Assembly: GCA_002436405.1 (NCBI GenBank)
Contig: DJLZ01000003.1
Location: 1 to 64,000 of the forward strand
DNA: 64,000 bases
Direction of reading: 5' to 3'
Source of the DNA: Proteobacteria bacterium UBA6503
GTDB lineage: Bacteria; Pseudomonadota; Alphaproteobacteria; UBA1280; UBA6503
The notes under the pieces are model-generated. The model saw only the letters and a program-made list of their open reading frames with translations. It was not told where the DNA came from and made no database searches. Positions 49,810 through 58,565 of this stretch are shown here, piece by piece. Within the stretch, counting starts at the first letter, position 1; each line of letters opens with the position of its first letter. The translations under genes and the position numbers were made by a program.

Positions 49810-50337
49810 TTACCAGTTGGTACGAACCTTGATTTCGTGCTCTTTCAAGCGACGAACAGATTCAACGTCAACGTGGTTTTGGAATCGTTTCCATGTGATG
49901 GGGCCGTCCTTGTCTTCTTGTGCGAAGACACCGCCATTGATATAGGCGAGAGCCAGTACGGTTTTAACGTTCTGGTACTGTGCGAACCATGTGGCCATGC
50001 TGTTACCGCGGTCGTTTACCTGACGCACAATGTGCGGGTATTCAGACGCAACGGTTACAGCGGCATCGCCATGGTTGTGCATAGCAAAACAGATGCCCGG
50101 TGTACTACCGGTGTTATCCGTAAGCTCAAGGGTGGCTTTGTTGATCTTGGCCATGCCAATAACTGCGCGGCAGTTACCGTGGCATGCAAAAAGAATTGCA
50201 GCAGAGTCGCCGTTTTCATCCTGAGTCAGAATGTCAGCGCCAGCTTCAATTGCTTTTTTAGCCGAAGCCCAATCATCATTTTTTGCAGCCTTAAGCAGGT
50301 CTGCATTAAGCGAAGGTTGTTGGTTAGAAATGTTCAT
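49810..50337 (-). CDS. Ankyrin-repeat-like protein 2
   Basis: 175 residues with AAGGAG upstream. The first repeat LLKAAKNDDWASAKKAIEAG-ADILTQDENGDSAAILFA is clear; others (NTGSTPGICFAMHNHGD, DRGNSMATWFAQYQNVK) are the same degenerate type as in the larger neighbour, including the TWFAQ/TWLAK echo, so the two are paralogues. Basic C-terminus. Each has its own terminator and start site, so they are separate units. Role unknown. Confidence 0.8.
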   Translation of the reverse strand: MNISNQQPSLNADLLKAAKNDDWASAKKAIEAGADILTQDENGDSAAILFACHGNCRAVIGMAKINKATLELTDNTGSTPGICFAMHNHGDAAVTVASEYPHIVRQVNDRGNSMATWFAQYQNVKTVLALAYINGGVFAQEDKDGPITWKRFQNHVDVESVRRLKEHEIKVRTNW

Positions 50338-50534
50338 AGAACTCCTTATTTATCGCGAACGATAAATAGTGTCGAAAGGTAAAGAGAAGATATAAAAAGT
50401 CCTTTTAGGAAAACATAACTTATGTGCTAACCCTGCAAATGTCAAGGGTTATGAAATCGGCTTGTAATAAAATCAAAGGGTTATGGGATTACGATAAGGA
50501 TAAAGGGCGCGTTTTATTCAGCGGGAGGGTGAGG
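50338..50534. other. Intergenic region after nrtR, no gene seen
   Basis: Between the ankyrin-like gene 2 start and hairpin element A. It should hold the ankyrin gene promoter; no reading frame of note was seen. Confidence 0.5.
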
Positions 50535-50638
50535 ATTTTGGGAAGAGATTTTACGTTTTTAAGGCAGTGAGGCACGCAGTGTAGTTACGCCTACATGAGT
50601 ACCGAACAACGTGAAAAATGTAAAATATCGCCCAAAAG
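50535..50638. repeat. Compensated hairpin element A
   Basis: About 104 bp. Outer arm ATTTTGGGAAGAGATTTTAC pairs with the complement of GTAAAATATCGCCCAAAA; core CGCAGTGTAG-6 nt-CTACATGAG (50575-50599) differs from element C only in GC/GT transitions that keep pairing. It lies just after the nrtR stop. Confidence 0.7.
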
Positions 50639-50648
50639 GCCAGCCGTG

Positions 50649-51644
50649 TTACGACAACCCAGGGGCTGGGCGCTCGAAGAGCACTTCCTCGCGGAACTTG
50701 TAGAGTTCTGCTGGGCGGCCACGGCCTGATGTATCAAGCTTACCTGTTTCTTGTACAAGGCCTTCGTTTAGCACCAGACGGCGAAAGTTTTGCTTGTGGA
50801 TTTTAGTACCAGAAAGAGCCTCAACCACTTTTTGAAGTTCAAACAGGGTGAAGGTTTTGGCCATAATCTCAAACACCAGTGGGCGGTATTTAAGTTTACC
50901 TCTAAAGCGCTGTAGGGCGCTGGCCAAAATACGGCGGTGGTCAAGGGGCATAGGTGTGCCCGTCATTTTCGCAATGCGCTGTAGGTCTGTGAGGCGGCCC
51001 ACACGGTCCGACATTGGCAGGTTGGTTGTTTTGCCATGCAGGTTTTTGTAGTCGCGGTGGGCTTCTTCAACAAGGCCTGCTTCGTAAAGCATTTGGTAGC
51101 GCTCAAGCACACGCTCGTTATCAAACGGTGTATCGTCAATCCCCCAGTTCAGGGCAAGGCGCTGCATGCGTAGGCTAATTTCTTTTGGGGTTGGGGCTTC
51201 GTTGGCCCAAAGCTTTAGGGCTGGCACCAAGTACTTTTCAATCAGTTGTTTGTTTTCGGTACGTTGGTCTTCCCAAGGCAGAAAGTCATAAATAGGGGTC
51301 CAGGTGGCGTCTTCAGTTTTGGGTTGTGTTGGGGGCATAAGGCCCAAGTAGCCAACTGAGATAACGCGCGGGCCGCCTGCAAGCTCGCCCGGGTCACGGA
51401 AGCGGTTACCAAAGGTGTACAGCTGTTCAACGTAGTTTGGCATAAGGCCAGTTTGCTCGTTAATCCAGCGGTGTAGACCTAGGTGTAGGGTAAAGTCTTT
51501 TTCAGGGTCAAAGGTACCAAAGGGTACGCCGCCATCAACCGTAAGCATTTTGGGGGTAGCATCTTCAACTGTAATCAGGGCAGCGCAAAGGCCCATGGTC
51601 ATTGTATGGGCGGAAGCTGAGATGCTGGTGGTTGATTTTGGCAT
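50649..51644 (-). CDS. nrtR: NrtR, Nudix-related regulator of NAD synthesis
   Basis: 331 residues. The N-terminal Nudix-like domain has a degenerate Nudix box (HRWINEQTGL in place of REx2EExGU), so it likely binds ADP-ribose-type ligands without hydrolysis. FGNRFRDPGELAGGPRVISVGYL is typical of NrtR, in part RFRDPGELAGGPRVISVGYL. The C-terminal winged helix has YRPLVFEIMAKTFTLFELQ and GRGRPAELYKF. An extra segment of about 100 residues separates the domains. Expected repressor of nadABC via the boxes at 48754-48796, and perhaps of itself. Confidence 0.92.
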   Translation of the reverse strand: MPKSTTSISASAHTMTMGLCAALITVEDATPKMLTVDGGVPFGTFDPEKDFTLHLGLHRWINEQTGLMPNYVEQLYTFGNRFRDPGELAGGPRVISVGYLGLMPPTQPKTEDATWTPIYDFLPWEDQRTENKQLIEKYLVPALKLWANEAPTPKEISLRMQRLALNWGIDDTPFDNERVLERYQMLYEAGLVEEAHRDYKNLHGKTTNLPMSDRVGRLTDLQRIAKMTGTPMPLDHRRILASALQRFRGKLKYRPLVFEIMAKTFTLFELQKVVEALSGTKIHKQNFRRLVLNEGLVQETGKLDTSGRGRPAELYKFREEVLFERPAPGLS

Positions 51645-51664
51645 GATGCGTTTTCTTCTTATTT

Positions 51665-51681
51665 ATGCTCAATGTATTTAT
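51665..51681. promoter_or_regulatory. Possible NrtR half-operator before nrtR
   Basis: ATGCTCAATGTATTTAT, 20 bp upstream of the nrtR start. The left arm equals that of nadA box 2; the right arm matches TGAGTAT in only 4 of 7 positions. Autoregulation is possible but weakly supported. Confidence 0.4.
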
Positions 51682-51834
51682 AAGTGTTTAATTTATGTGA
51701 ATTCGCCGTGTTTGTGAAGTCCTTCGTTGCAAAAAACGGCAGGATTGGCTATTTTGAAGGGGCTTTATTCATGAGGCGCCATTAAAAGATTATAAGAAGA
51801 TTTAAATAAACCCCTTACCAAAGAGTAAATACCA

Positions 51835-53118
51835 ATGAAAACTGTTGATACAACACTGCTAAAAGACCTTGAGGCCCGCGGCTTGCTGTTCCAAAGCACT
51901 GACCGTGAAGAACTAGAAGAACTTCTATCAAGCCCTCAGACCCTATATTGTGGTTTTGATCCATCAGCCGATAGTTTGCACATTGGTAGCCTTGTGCCGC
52001 TACTAACGTTGCGTCGTTTCCAGTTAGCGGGCCACCGCCCATTGGCATTGGTAGGTGGGGCAACAGGCCTTATTGGTGACCCTAGCTTTAAAGCGCAAGA
52101 GCGTAAGCTGAATGACGACAGCACCGTTAAAGGCTGGACTGAATGCCTGCGTAAGCAAGTAAGCCAATACCTTGATATGAACAACGCTGAAGTTGTGAAC
52201 AACCTTGATTGGGTTGGCAACATGAACGTGATTGATTTCTTGCGTGATATTGGTAAGCACTTCTCAGTTAATGCCATGATGAAGAAAGAAGCCGTTAAAA
52301 CCCGCCTAGAGCGTGAAGACGTTGGTATTTCGTTTACTGAATTTTCATACGCTTTGCTACAAGGCCTCGACTTTGCTGAGCTTAACAAAACCCACAACTG
52401 CACCCTACAAGTAGGCGGGAGTGACCAATGGGGTAACATTACCGCAGGGGTTGATCTTACACGCCGTATGAACGGTAACTCAGTTCAAGCACTAACCCTA
52501 CCATTGGTAACAAAATCAGACGGGACAAAGTTTGGTAAAACCGAAAGCGGCACCATTTGGCTTGATGCAGAGAAAACATCACCTTACGCATTCTTCCAAT
52601 TCTGGCTAAACACGGCTGATGACGATGTAGAGAAATTCTTGAAGTACTTCACATTCCTGAACATGGATGAAATTGCAGCCGTTGTTGCTGAACACAGCGA
52701 AGCACCGCACAAGCGTGTGGGCCAAACAAAGCTGGCTGAAGAAGTAACTAAACTTGTACACGGTGAAGAGGGGCTAGAACAAGCCTTGCACTTAACCTCG
52801 GTTGTATTCTCAAACGAAGATGATAAATGGCAGCGCCTTTCAGCAAAAGACTTTGAGCAACTTAAACAAGACGGTTTGCCAGCAACAGCAATGGACGAAA
52901 ACGAAGTGCCAATTTTGCTAGCACTTAGCACAACGGGGCTGGCTTCATCAAACCGCCAAGCACGTGAGTTTGTTGACGCAGGTACCGTAAAGCTAAACGG
53001 CCATGCCATTGCCAAGAAAGACTATAACGCCCCAGTGAAGACTGACGATGCGTTGTTTAACAAGTTTACAGTGCTACAAGTGGGTAAGAAGAAAACCCAC
53101 CTTGTTTACTGGAAGTAA
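51835..53118 (+). CDS. tyrS: TyrS, tyrosyl-tRNA synthetase
   Basis: 427 residues. Class I synthetase: HIGH-like PSADSLHIGSLVPL, tyrosine pocket DFAELNKTHNCTLQVGGSDQ (20 residues), KMSKS replaced by the usual KFGKTESG. C-terminal S4 RNA-binding domain (about 350-427). Charges the tRNA-Tyr made at 14884-14968. Confidence 0.97.
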   Translation: MKTVDTTLLKDLEARGLLFQSTDREELEELLSSPQTLYCGFDPSADSLHIGSLVPLLTLRRFQLAGHRPLALVGGATGLIGDPSFKAQERKLNDDSTVKGWTECLRKQVSQYLDMNNAEVVNNLDWVGNMNVIDFLRDIGKHFSVNAMMKKEAVKTRLEREDVGISFTEFSYALLQGLDFAELNKTHNCTLQVGGSDQWGNITAGVDLTRRMNGNSVQALTLPLVTKSDGTKFGKTESGTIWLDAEKTSPYAFFQFWLNTADDDVEKFLKYFTFLNMDEIAAVVAEHSEAPHKRVGQTKLAEEVTKLVHGEEGLEQALHLTSVVFSNEDDKWQRLSAKDFEQLKQDGLPATAMDENEVPILLALSTTGLASSNRQAREFVDAGTVKLNGHAIAKKDYNAPVKTDDALFNKFTVLQVGKKKTHLVYWK

Positions 53119-53138
53119 GTGAGAGAGAGGTTATAACA

Positions 53139-53900
53139 ATGCTTGTACTTCTAAGCCCTTCAAAAAAGCTAGATAAGCTTACCCCACCTAAAGGGGCTAA
53201 ACCGACGCAACCACCATTGATGGATGAAGGTAAAGACCTTCTTAAGGTGCTTAAAGGCCATAGCCAAGATGATATTAAAAACCTGATGGGGCTTAGCGAT
53301 AACTTGGCCGAGCTGAACTACAACCGCTACCAAGACTTTAAGCTACCGCTTACCGAAGATAATGCGCACCCAGCTCTATACACCTTTAAAGGGGATGTAT
53401 ATGACAACATGGACGTTGAGAGCTATAGCCAAGACGACCTTAAGTTTGCGCAAGATCACATTCGTATGCTTTCAGGCCTGTACGGTGTACTACGCCCGCT
53501 TGACCTTATGCAGCCTTACCGCCTAGAGATGGGCACTAAGCTAGAGAATGACCGTGGCGCCAACCTTTATAAGTTCTGGGGCAATCAGATTACAGATACC
53601 CTTAACGCCGATAAGCCAAGCGTTATTGTGAACCTAGCTTCAAACGAATACTACAAAGCCGTAAAGCCTAAAGGCCTTAAAGCCCCAGTGGTGAATATTG
53701 ACTTTAAGCAAATTAAAGGCGGCAAAAAGAAAACCATCGGCCTTATGGCTAAACGCGCCCGCGGCATGATGGCGGACTACATTATTAAAAAACGTATTAC
53801 CGATGTTGCTAAGCTTAAAAACTTTAGTGAAGCAGGTTATAGCTACGATGCTGATGCCTCGACGGAAGATAACCTCGTTTTTGTACTGAAGATGGACTAA
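53139..53900 (+). CDS. yaaA: YaaA/DUF328 peroxide-stress protein
   Basis: 253 residues. Family blocks: LLSPSKKLD at the start, HIRMLSGLYGVLRPLDLMQP (20 residues), YRLEMGTKLEN, NLASNEYYKAV, and KRARGMMADYIIKK. In E. coli YaaA lowers free iron and guards DNA against peroxide; the fold binds DNA. GAGAGAGG precedes the start, 20 bp after tyrS. Confidence 0.94.
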   Translation: MLVLLSPSKKLDKLTPPKGAKPTQPPLMDEGKDLLKVLKGHSQDDIKNLMGLSDNLAELNYNRYQDFKLPLTEDNAHPALYTFKGDVYDNMDVESYSQDDLKFAQDHIRMLSGLYGVLRPLDLMQPYRLEMGTKLENDRGANLYKFWGNQITDTLNADKPSVIVNLASNEYYKAVKPKGLKAPVVNIDFKQIKGGKKKTIGLMAKRARGMMADYIIKKRITDVAKLKNFSEAGYSYDADASTEDNLVFVLKMD

Positions 53901-53915
53901 GGAATTATTAAGCCT

Positions 53916-54812
53916 ATGCAACAAGCCACTGCTTTTAAATATACCTCAATGGAAGGCCGTTCACTACGTGAGCGCCTTTTTAAACAAGCAGTAGACGTTG
54001 TAGCTAAGCTTAAAAAGAAAGGCGTTACCCCAACCTTGCACGTTGTGCTTGTGGGGGATGACCCAGCCTCTGAAATTTACGTAGACGCAAAAATGCGTGC
54101 TGCCAACAAAGTGGGTATTAACGCCGAGCTTAAGCAACTACCAAGTACCATTACACAGGTTGAGCTTGATACCGCTCTTGAAGCCCTTTCAAAAGATGAG
54201 GGTGTGCACGGCATCTTGCTACAGCTGCCATTGCCTAAAGGCCTTAAAAAGCGCCAAGCCCTAAACAAAATTGCACCCCATAAAGATGTTGATGGCTTGA
54301 CCACGCATAACATGGGTGTGCTTGTGGCGCGTGAGCTTGGTGGCATTCGTCCGTGTACGCCGCTAGGTATTATGCGTTTGCTAAAGTCGTACAATATTGA
54401 CTTTATGGGTAAGCAAGCCGTTGTGGTTGGTCGCTCTCAGTTAGTAGGCCGCCCTGTGGCTGAGCTTTTGGCTCAAGCAGGCGCCACCGTAACCACTTGC
54501 CAGCGCCATACCCCTGATATTAGTGAATACACAAAACAGGCCGATATTTTGGTGGTAGCCACAGGTGTGCCGTCACTCATTACAAGCGACATGATTAAAC
54601 CAGGCGCTGCCGTGGTTGATGTGGGTATTACCCGCCTTGAAACTGGCGAAGTTGTGGGCGACTGTGACCTGAATTGCCGTGACGTTGCTGGCCTACTAAG
54701 CCCTGTACCGGGTGGCGTGGGGCCGATGACTGTGGCAACCCTCATGACCAACACCATTGATGCTGCCCTAAAACAAAACGGCGAAAAAGCCCATAAGTGG
54801 GAGCTTAACTAA
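53916..54812 (+). CDS. folD: FolD, methylene-THF dehydrogenase/cyclohydrolase
   Basis: 298 residues. Bifunctional enzyme of one-carbon metabolism. SEIYVDAKMRAANKVGI holds the Tyr/Lys catalytic pair, QLPLPKGL, DVDGLT, and the NADP fold VVVGRSQLVGRPVAELL. PVPGGVGPMTVATLM ends the core. The usual catalytic Lys motif is YVxxK as expected. One bp before the next gene. Confidence 0.96.
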   Translation: MQQATAFKYTSMEGRSLRERLFKQAVDVVAKLKKKGVTPTLHVVLVGDDPASEIYVDAKMRAANKVGINAELKQLPSTITQVELDTALEALSKDEGVHGILLQLPLPKGLKKRQALNKIAPHKDVDGLTTHNMGVLVARELGGIRPCTPLGIMRLLKSYNIDFMGKQAVVVGRSQLVGRPVAELLAQAGATVTTCQRHTPDISEYTKQADILVVATGVPSLITSDMIKPGAAVVDVGITRLETGEVVGDCDLNCRDVAGLLSPVPGGVGPMTVATLMTNTIDAALKQNGEKAHKWELN

Positions 54813-54813
54813 C

Positions 54814-55308
54814 ATGCAAGTACTGTACGTTAACACTGATAAAGCTATTCTTGAAAATGCATGGACGGGTAAAGAGCAGGGTATCTTTCTAGCAGGGCCA
54901 ACACCCCGCAGTGACGATGTGCCTTCATGGCGCCCTGAAGCTGTTGAGTTTTTGAAAGCCAAAGGTTTTACAGGCAACGTGTTCATCCCTGAAGACAAAG
55001 GCGCTGAGCGCTATGCCGACTATGACGGCCAAATTAACTGGGAATGGAACGGCTTAGACGCTGCCACGGTGCAAGTGTACTGGGTACCGCGCGACCTTAA
55101 AACAATGCCTGCGTTTACGACTAACGTTGAGTTTGGCTTGTACGCCGCAAGCGGTAAATGCGTACTGGGCTACCCTGAGGGGGCACCAAAAATGCGCTAC
55201 CTACATGCACTGGCTGAAAAGTTTAATATGCCGATTGCTCATACTTTGGAAGAAACCCTCGACCACGCCCTAGACTTGATGAAGCTGACCCACCGCGAAG
55301 CTGTTTAA
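54814..55308 (+). CDS. Nucleoside 2-deoxyribosyltransferase-like protein
   Basis: 164 residues. IFLAGPTPRSDDVPSWRPEA matches the N-terminal substrate loop of the deoxyribosyltransferase superfamily; INWEWNGLDAATVQVYWVPR and TNVEFGLYAASGKCVLG carry the usual Asp and the Glu nucleophile context (NVEFG). May cleave or transfer base moieties from nucleotides or salvage intermediates. Coupled to folD. Confidence 0.85.
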   Translation: MQVLYVNTDKAILENAWTGKEQGIFLAGPTPRSDDVPSWRPEAVEFLKAKGFTGNVFIPEDKGAERYADYDGQINWEWNGLDAATVQVYWVPRDLKTMPAFTTNVEFGLYAASGKCVLGYPEGAPKMRYLHALAEKFNMPIAHTLEETLDHALDLMKLTHREAV

Positions 55309-55310
55309 GG

Positions 55311-56318
55311 CTATTTAACGCCTTTAAAGGCTAGGTACTTACGGTGCGGTGTGCCGTTTTTCCAAACCAAGCTTTCTGTGGCGTAGTGGATAAGCGCCAA
55401 CACAAAAAACAACCCCCAACCAATACTAATGTAGCCCTGTGTAATAGGGTAAGCCAGCGCAATGGCAATGGCCGGCGTTAGGATAAACGCTGGCACGCCA
55501 AGTTTACCTAATGGCCCGTAAATTGGGTGGGCTTTGGTGCCGTGCTCAAGCTGGCGGTTATGGTCGTGGTTAATGTAAACCGTAAAGGCCGTAAGGTCGT
55601 GGATAATGCGCGGCATCACCAGCGCAAATAACCAGTACTCATGGTAAATGGCAAATAGGCTCGCAACACTTAAGCTAGCATTAGCGAGTAAGTAATAGCG
55701 GCCCGCATTGGTTTGGCTTTTGCGCCAACACGCGCGGTAAAACGGTAAGACCAGCATGAAGCAAGCTGCACCTGACCAAAAGGCTGTGCCGTGCAGCATG
55801 GGGTAGTACTGCTGCGCTAGTGGATGGTCGTATAAAAAGAGCAATAGGTAGGCGGCCGTACCCGGTAAGATGTTTGACCATGCAATAACGTTAAAGGCCA
55901 TGCTGCCATTGCGGGCAAAAAGCTTGTTGATGCCCAGCTGCTGCATAAACACATGGTAAAGGGTTACAAAGGCAAATAGGCCAATTGAAAACACAAACCC
56001 TTCAAACGGTGGAATACTAAAAGCTTTAAAGGCCAGCGCACCACCTAGGGGGAGGGCAATAGCCCACGTCACAATAAGGCCTAGGGGCATGCGGTAGTGG
56101 CTGATGTATTCTTTATTCAGTAGCATAAACGTACTGCACACAATGTGCGGCAGATTAAAGAAGATGGCATACCAAAAGTAAGCGTAAGGGGTTTGTGGCA
56201 ACCACGCCAGAACACGCCCACCAAGGGCCAGTTGGTCAACCAGCATAATGCCAAAGCAAAGGGGCACTACAAGGTAGTACCCCAATAACAAACCAAATGG
56301 GATGGCTGCTTTTTGCAT
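55311..56318 (-). CDS. Unknown His-containing multi-pass membrane protein
   Basis: 335 residues with about nine membrane helices. Conserved-looking His lie near helix ends: NLPHIVCS, TLYHVFMQQLG, PRIIHDLTAFTVYINHDHN and ALIHYATESLVW. Such a pattern is reminiscent of membrane di-iron or Brp/Blh-type enzymes but I cannot assign it. Convergent with the deoxyribosyltransferase gene; its start touches the mscS stop by one base. Confidence 0.7.
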   Translation of the reverse strand: MQKAAIPFGLLLGYYLVVPLCFGIMLVDQLALGGRVLAWLPQTPYAYFWYAIFFNLPHIVCSTFMLLNKEYISHYRMPLGLIVTWAIALPLGGALAFKAFSIPPFEGFVFSIGLFAFVTLYHVFMQQLGINKLFARNGSMAFNVIAWSNILPGTAAYLLLFLYDHPLAQQYYPMLHGTAFWSGAACFMLVLPFYRACWRKSQTNAGRYYLLANASLSVASLFAIYHEYWLFALVMPRIIHDLTAFTVYINHDHNRQLEHGTKAHPIYGPLGKLGVPAFILTPAIAIALAYPITQGYISIGWGLFFVLALIHYATESLVWKNGTPHRKYLAFKGVK

Positions 56319-57748
56319 TAGCTATCCTTTTTGGTGGTTTTCTTAGACGTTGTTTTCTTCTTTGTAGCTGGTTTTTTATCAGCCTTCTTAGAAGAGTCCT
56401 TTTCCTTTTTAGCCTTGTCCTTGGCTTTTTTTTGTGCTTCTTCAGCTTCTTCGTCAGTGAGGTAGCGCTCAATACGGATAGGGCCCTTTACGTGTAGGTC
56501 ACGCTGCGGGAATGGGATCTCAATATCATGCTCGTGGAATTTATCCCAAATTGCGAACAGAACATCACTCTTCGGACGGTAACGACCTTTAATAATATCC
56601 TCTACCCAGAAGAATACTTGGAAGTTTACTGAGCTATCAGCAAACTCGGTCAGGTGCACGGCAGGCTCGTCATCTTTAGACGTATCTGGGTGCTCTTTAA
56701 TAGCTTCAAGAATAAGGTCACGCGCTTTTTTAATGTCAGCATCGTATGACACACCAACAGTCATGCCAATACGGCCACCAGCGTTAGAGTACGTCCAGTT
56801 CACTACTTGTTGGGTAATAAAGTCTTCGTTCGGAACCATAATCTCTTTGCCGCTAAAAGTTTCAACCAATGTGTAGCGGGCGCTAATGTGGCGGATGGTG
56901 CCAAGGGTACCATCGCTCATTTCAACCATGTCGCCTTGGCGGATGCTTTTTTCAAACAGTAGAATCAGGCCACTGATGAAGTTTGAGGTGATCTTTTGCA
57001 AACCAAAACCAAGACCAACACCCACAGCACCTGAGAATACAGCAAGCGATGTAAGGTCAATACCTAGTACGTTCAGGGTTACCAAGAAGCCCACAACGTA
57101 CATACCGATTTGGGCCATCTTCGTAACAATGGCGCGGTTTGAGGCACTTAGTTTTTTACTGCGGCGTAGGCCTGTATCAATCAGGCTGTTAATGCGGCCA
57201 ATCAACCAGAAGAGGAGGGTAATCAGCAAAATACCTTGGGCAACTTTGTAGGCGTTTACGTTGACGCTACCAATTTGCATACCAAACTCGGTCAAGAAGC
57301 TCTTAAAGTCATCCCACAGGCCAAGCATGTGCAAAACAGTGATTGGCACAATCACCATTGCCACCATAGAGGCTGCCGCACGCTTTTTGGCAATCAGGGT
57401 TACAAGACGAATAAACAACCACGCCAAGATAAGCTTGCCAGTACGGTAAGGGAAGATAGGTTCAAAATTGAGGAAAGTTGTTTGGATGTAGTAAAGCAGG
57501 TGCAATAAACCGTAAGCAATAATAGGCCATACAAGTGGGCTTAGCAGGCTAACAATTTTTCTGAAAATACCAGTTTGGTCATCATCTTCACTGTAATGGA
57601 AGTTACGTGTTAGAAATGAGCTAATACCCCATGCCGCAAAGATAACCAGTGCTACAAGCGCAAATTGCTGAATGTATGGCAAGGCACTTTCAAAGGTAAT
57701 AGCATCAAGCTTGGTTGTGATTGAATTGATGAAATTTTCCATGGTCAA
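56318..57748 (-). CDS. MscS-family mechanosensitive channel
   Basis: 476 residues. About five membrane segments, then the MscS pore helix and beta domain: GAVGVGLGFGLQKITSNFIS (20 residues), GTLGTIRHISARYTLVETF and MVPNEDFITQQVVNWTYS. The last 40 residues are a Lys/Thr-rich disordered tail (KKTTSKKTTKKDS) as in histone-like proteins, unusual on a channel. Likely osmotic release. It is divergent from mlaA with a 100-bp gap. Confidence 0.92.
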   Translation of the reverse strand: MTMENFINSITTKLDAITFESALPYIQQFALVALVIFAAWGISSFLTRNFHYSEDDDQTGIFRKIVSLLSPLVWPIIAYGLLHLLYYIQTTFLNFEPIFPYRTGKLILAWLFIRLVTLIAKKRAAASMVAMVIVPITVLHMLGLWDDFKSFLTEFGMQIGSVNVNAYKVAQGILLITLLFWLIGRINSLIDTGLRRSKKLSASNRAIVTKMAQIGMYVVGFLVTLNVLGIDLTSLAVFSGAVGVGLGFGLQKITSNFISGLILLFEKSIRQGDMVEMSDGTLGTIRHISARYTLVETFSGKEIMVPNEDFITQQVVNWTYSNAGGRIGMTVGVSYDADIKKARDLILEAIKEHPDTSKDDEPAVHLTEFADSSVNFQVFFWVEDIIKGRYRPKSDVLFAIWDKFHEHDIEIPFPQRDLHVKGPIRIERYLTDEEAEEAQKKAKDKAKKEKDSSKKADKKPATKKKTTSKKTTKKDS

Positions 57749-57848
57749 ATGCCTATTTTATGGTTATTGTGACGGAGTATTTTTATATGCGGCCTGCCGT
57801 TTGGATACATTCTAAGAATAATATATTAAAAAATAAAGGTATTTCCTG

Positions 57849-58565
57849 ATGTTGTTGCATAAGATCATCTCAAAAAATACTCTTCTTACGGTAGCAGCCG
57901 CTGTTCTTATTGCAGGTTGTAGCACAGCCCCAGAAAAGCAATATCAAGACCCTCTAGAAGGTTTTAACCGTAAAGTTTACGACTTTAACGAAGTTGTTGA
58001 TAAGTACGTTCTAAAGCCAGTAGCACAAGGCTATAAGTTTGTAACGCCTGACCCAGTTGAAGAGCGTGTACATAACTTTTTTGTAAACCTGCTATACCCA
58101 ACCGTTTTCATTAACTCATTCCTTCAAGGTAAACACGACGAGGGCTTTCAAGGCCTAAACCGTTTTGTGTTTAACTCGACTCTTGGTTTGGGTGGTATCC
58201 ATGATGTGGCTTCAGATATGGGCCTAAAACCAACCGAAGAAGACTTTGGCCAGACCTTTGCTAAATGGGGTTTTGGTAGTGGTCCTTACATTGTCGTGCC
58301 TATTTTGGGTGGTTACACAATGCGTGATGGTATTGGTGATATTGCCGCCTTGCCAACCAACCCTGGCTACTGGGTACAAGACAGTGACGTTAAACTAGGC
58401 CTGATGATTGGCGTAACTGTTGACCGCAGTGCCCAATTGCTTGAAGCCCGTAAGTTGGTGAATGGCGATAAATACCTATTTGTACGTGATGCTTACCTAC
58501 AGCGTCGCCGCCATTTGATTGCTGACGGTGAAGCGCCAGAAGAGGACCCATTCCTCAATGACTAA
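57849..58565 (+). CDS. mlaA: MlaA (VacJ) outer-membrane lipoprotein
   Basis: 238 residues. Lipobox LIAGC (Cys about 24). Family blocks DPLEGFNRKVYDFNEVVDKY (20), TVFINSFLQGK, NRFVFNSTLGLGGIHDVA and FGQTFAKWGFGSGPYIVVP. MlaA extracts phospholipids from the outer leaflet of the outer membrane. Overlaps the MMPL gene by 8 bp. Confidence 0.95.
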   Translation: MLLHKIISKNTLLTVAAAVLIAGCSTAPEKQYQDPLEGFNRKVYDFNEVVDKYVLKPVAQGYKFVTPDPVEERVHNFFVNLLYPTVFINSFLQGKHDEGFQGLNRFVFNSTLGLGGIHDVASDMGLKPTEEDFGQTFAKWGFGSGPYIVVPILGGYTMRDGIGDIAALPTNPGYWVQDSDVKLGLMIGVTVDRSAQLLEARKLVNGDKYLFVRDAYLQRRRHLIADGEAPEEDPFLND

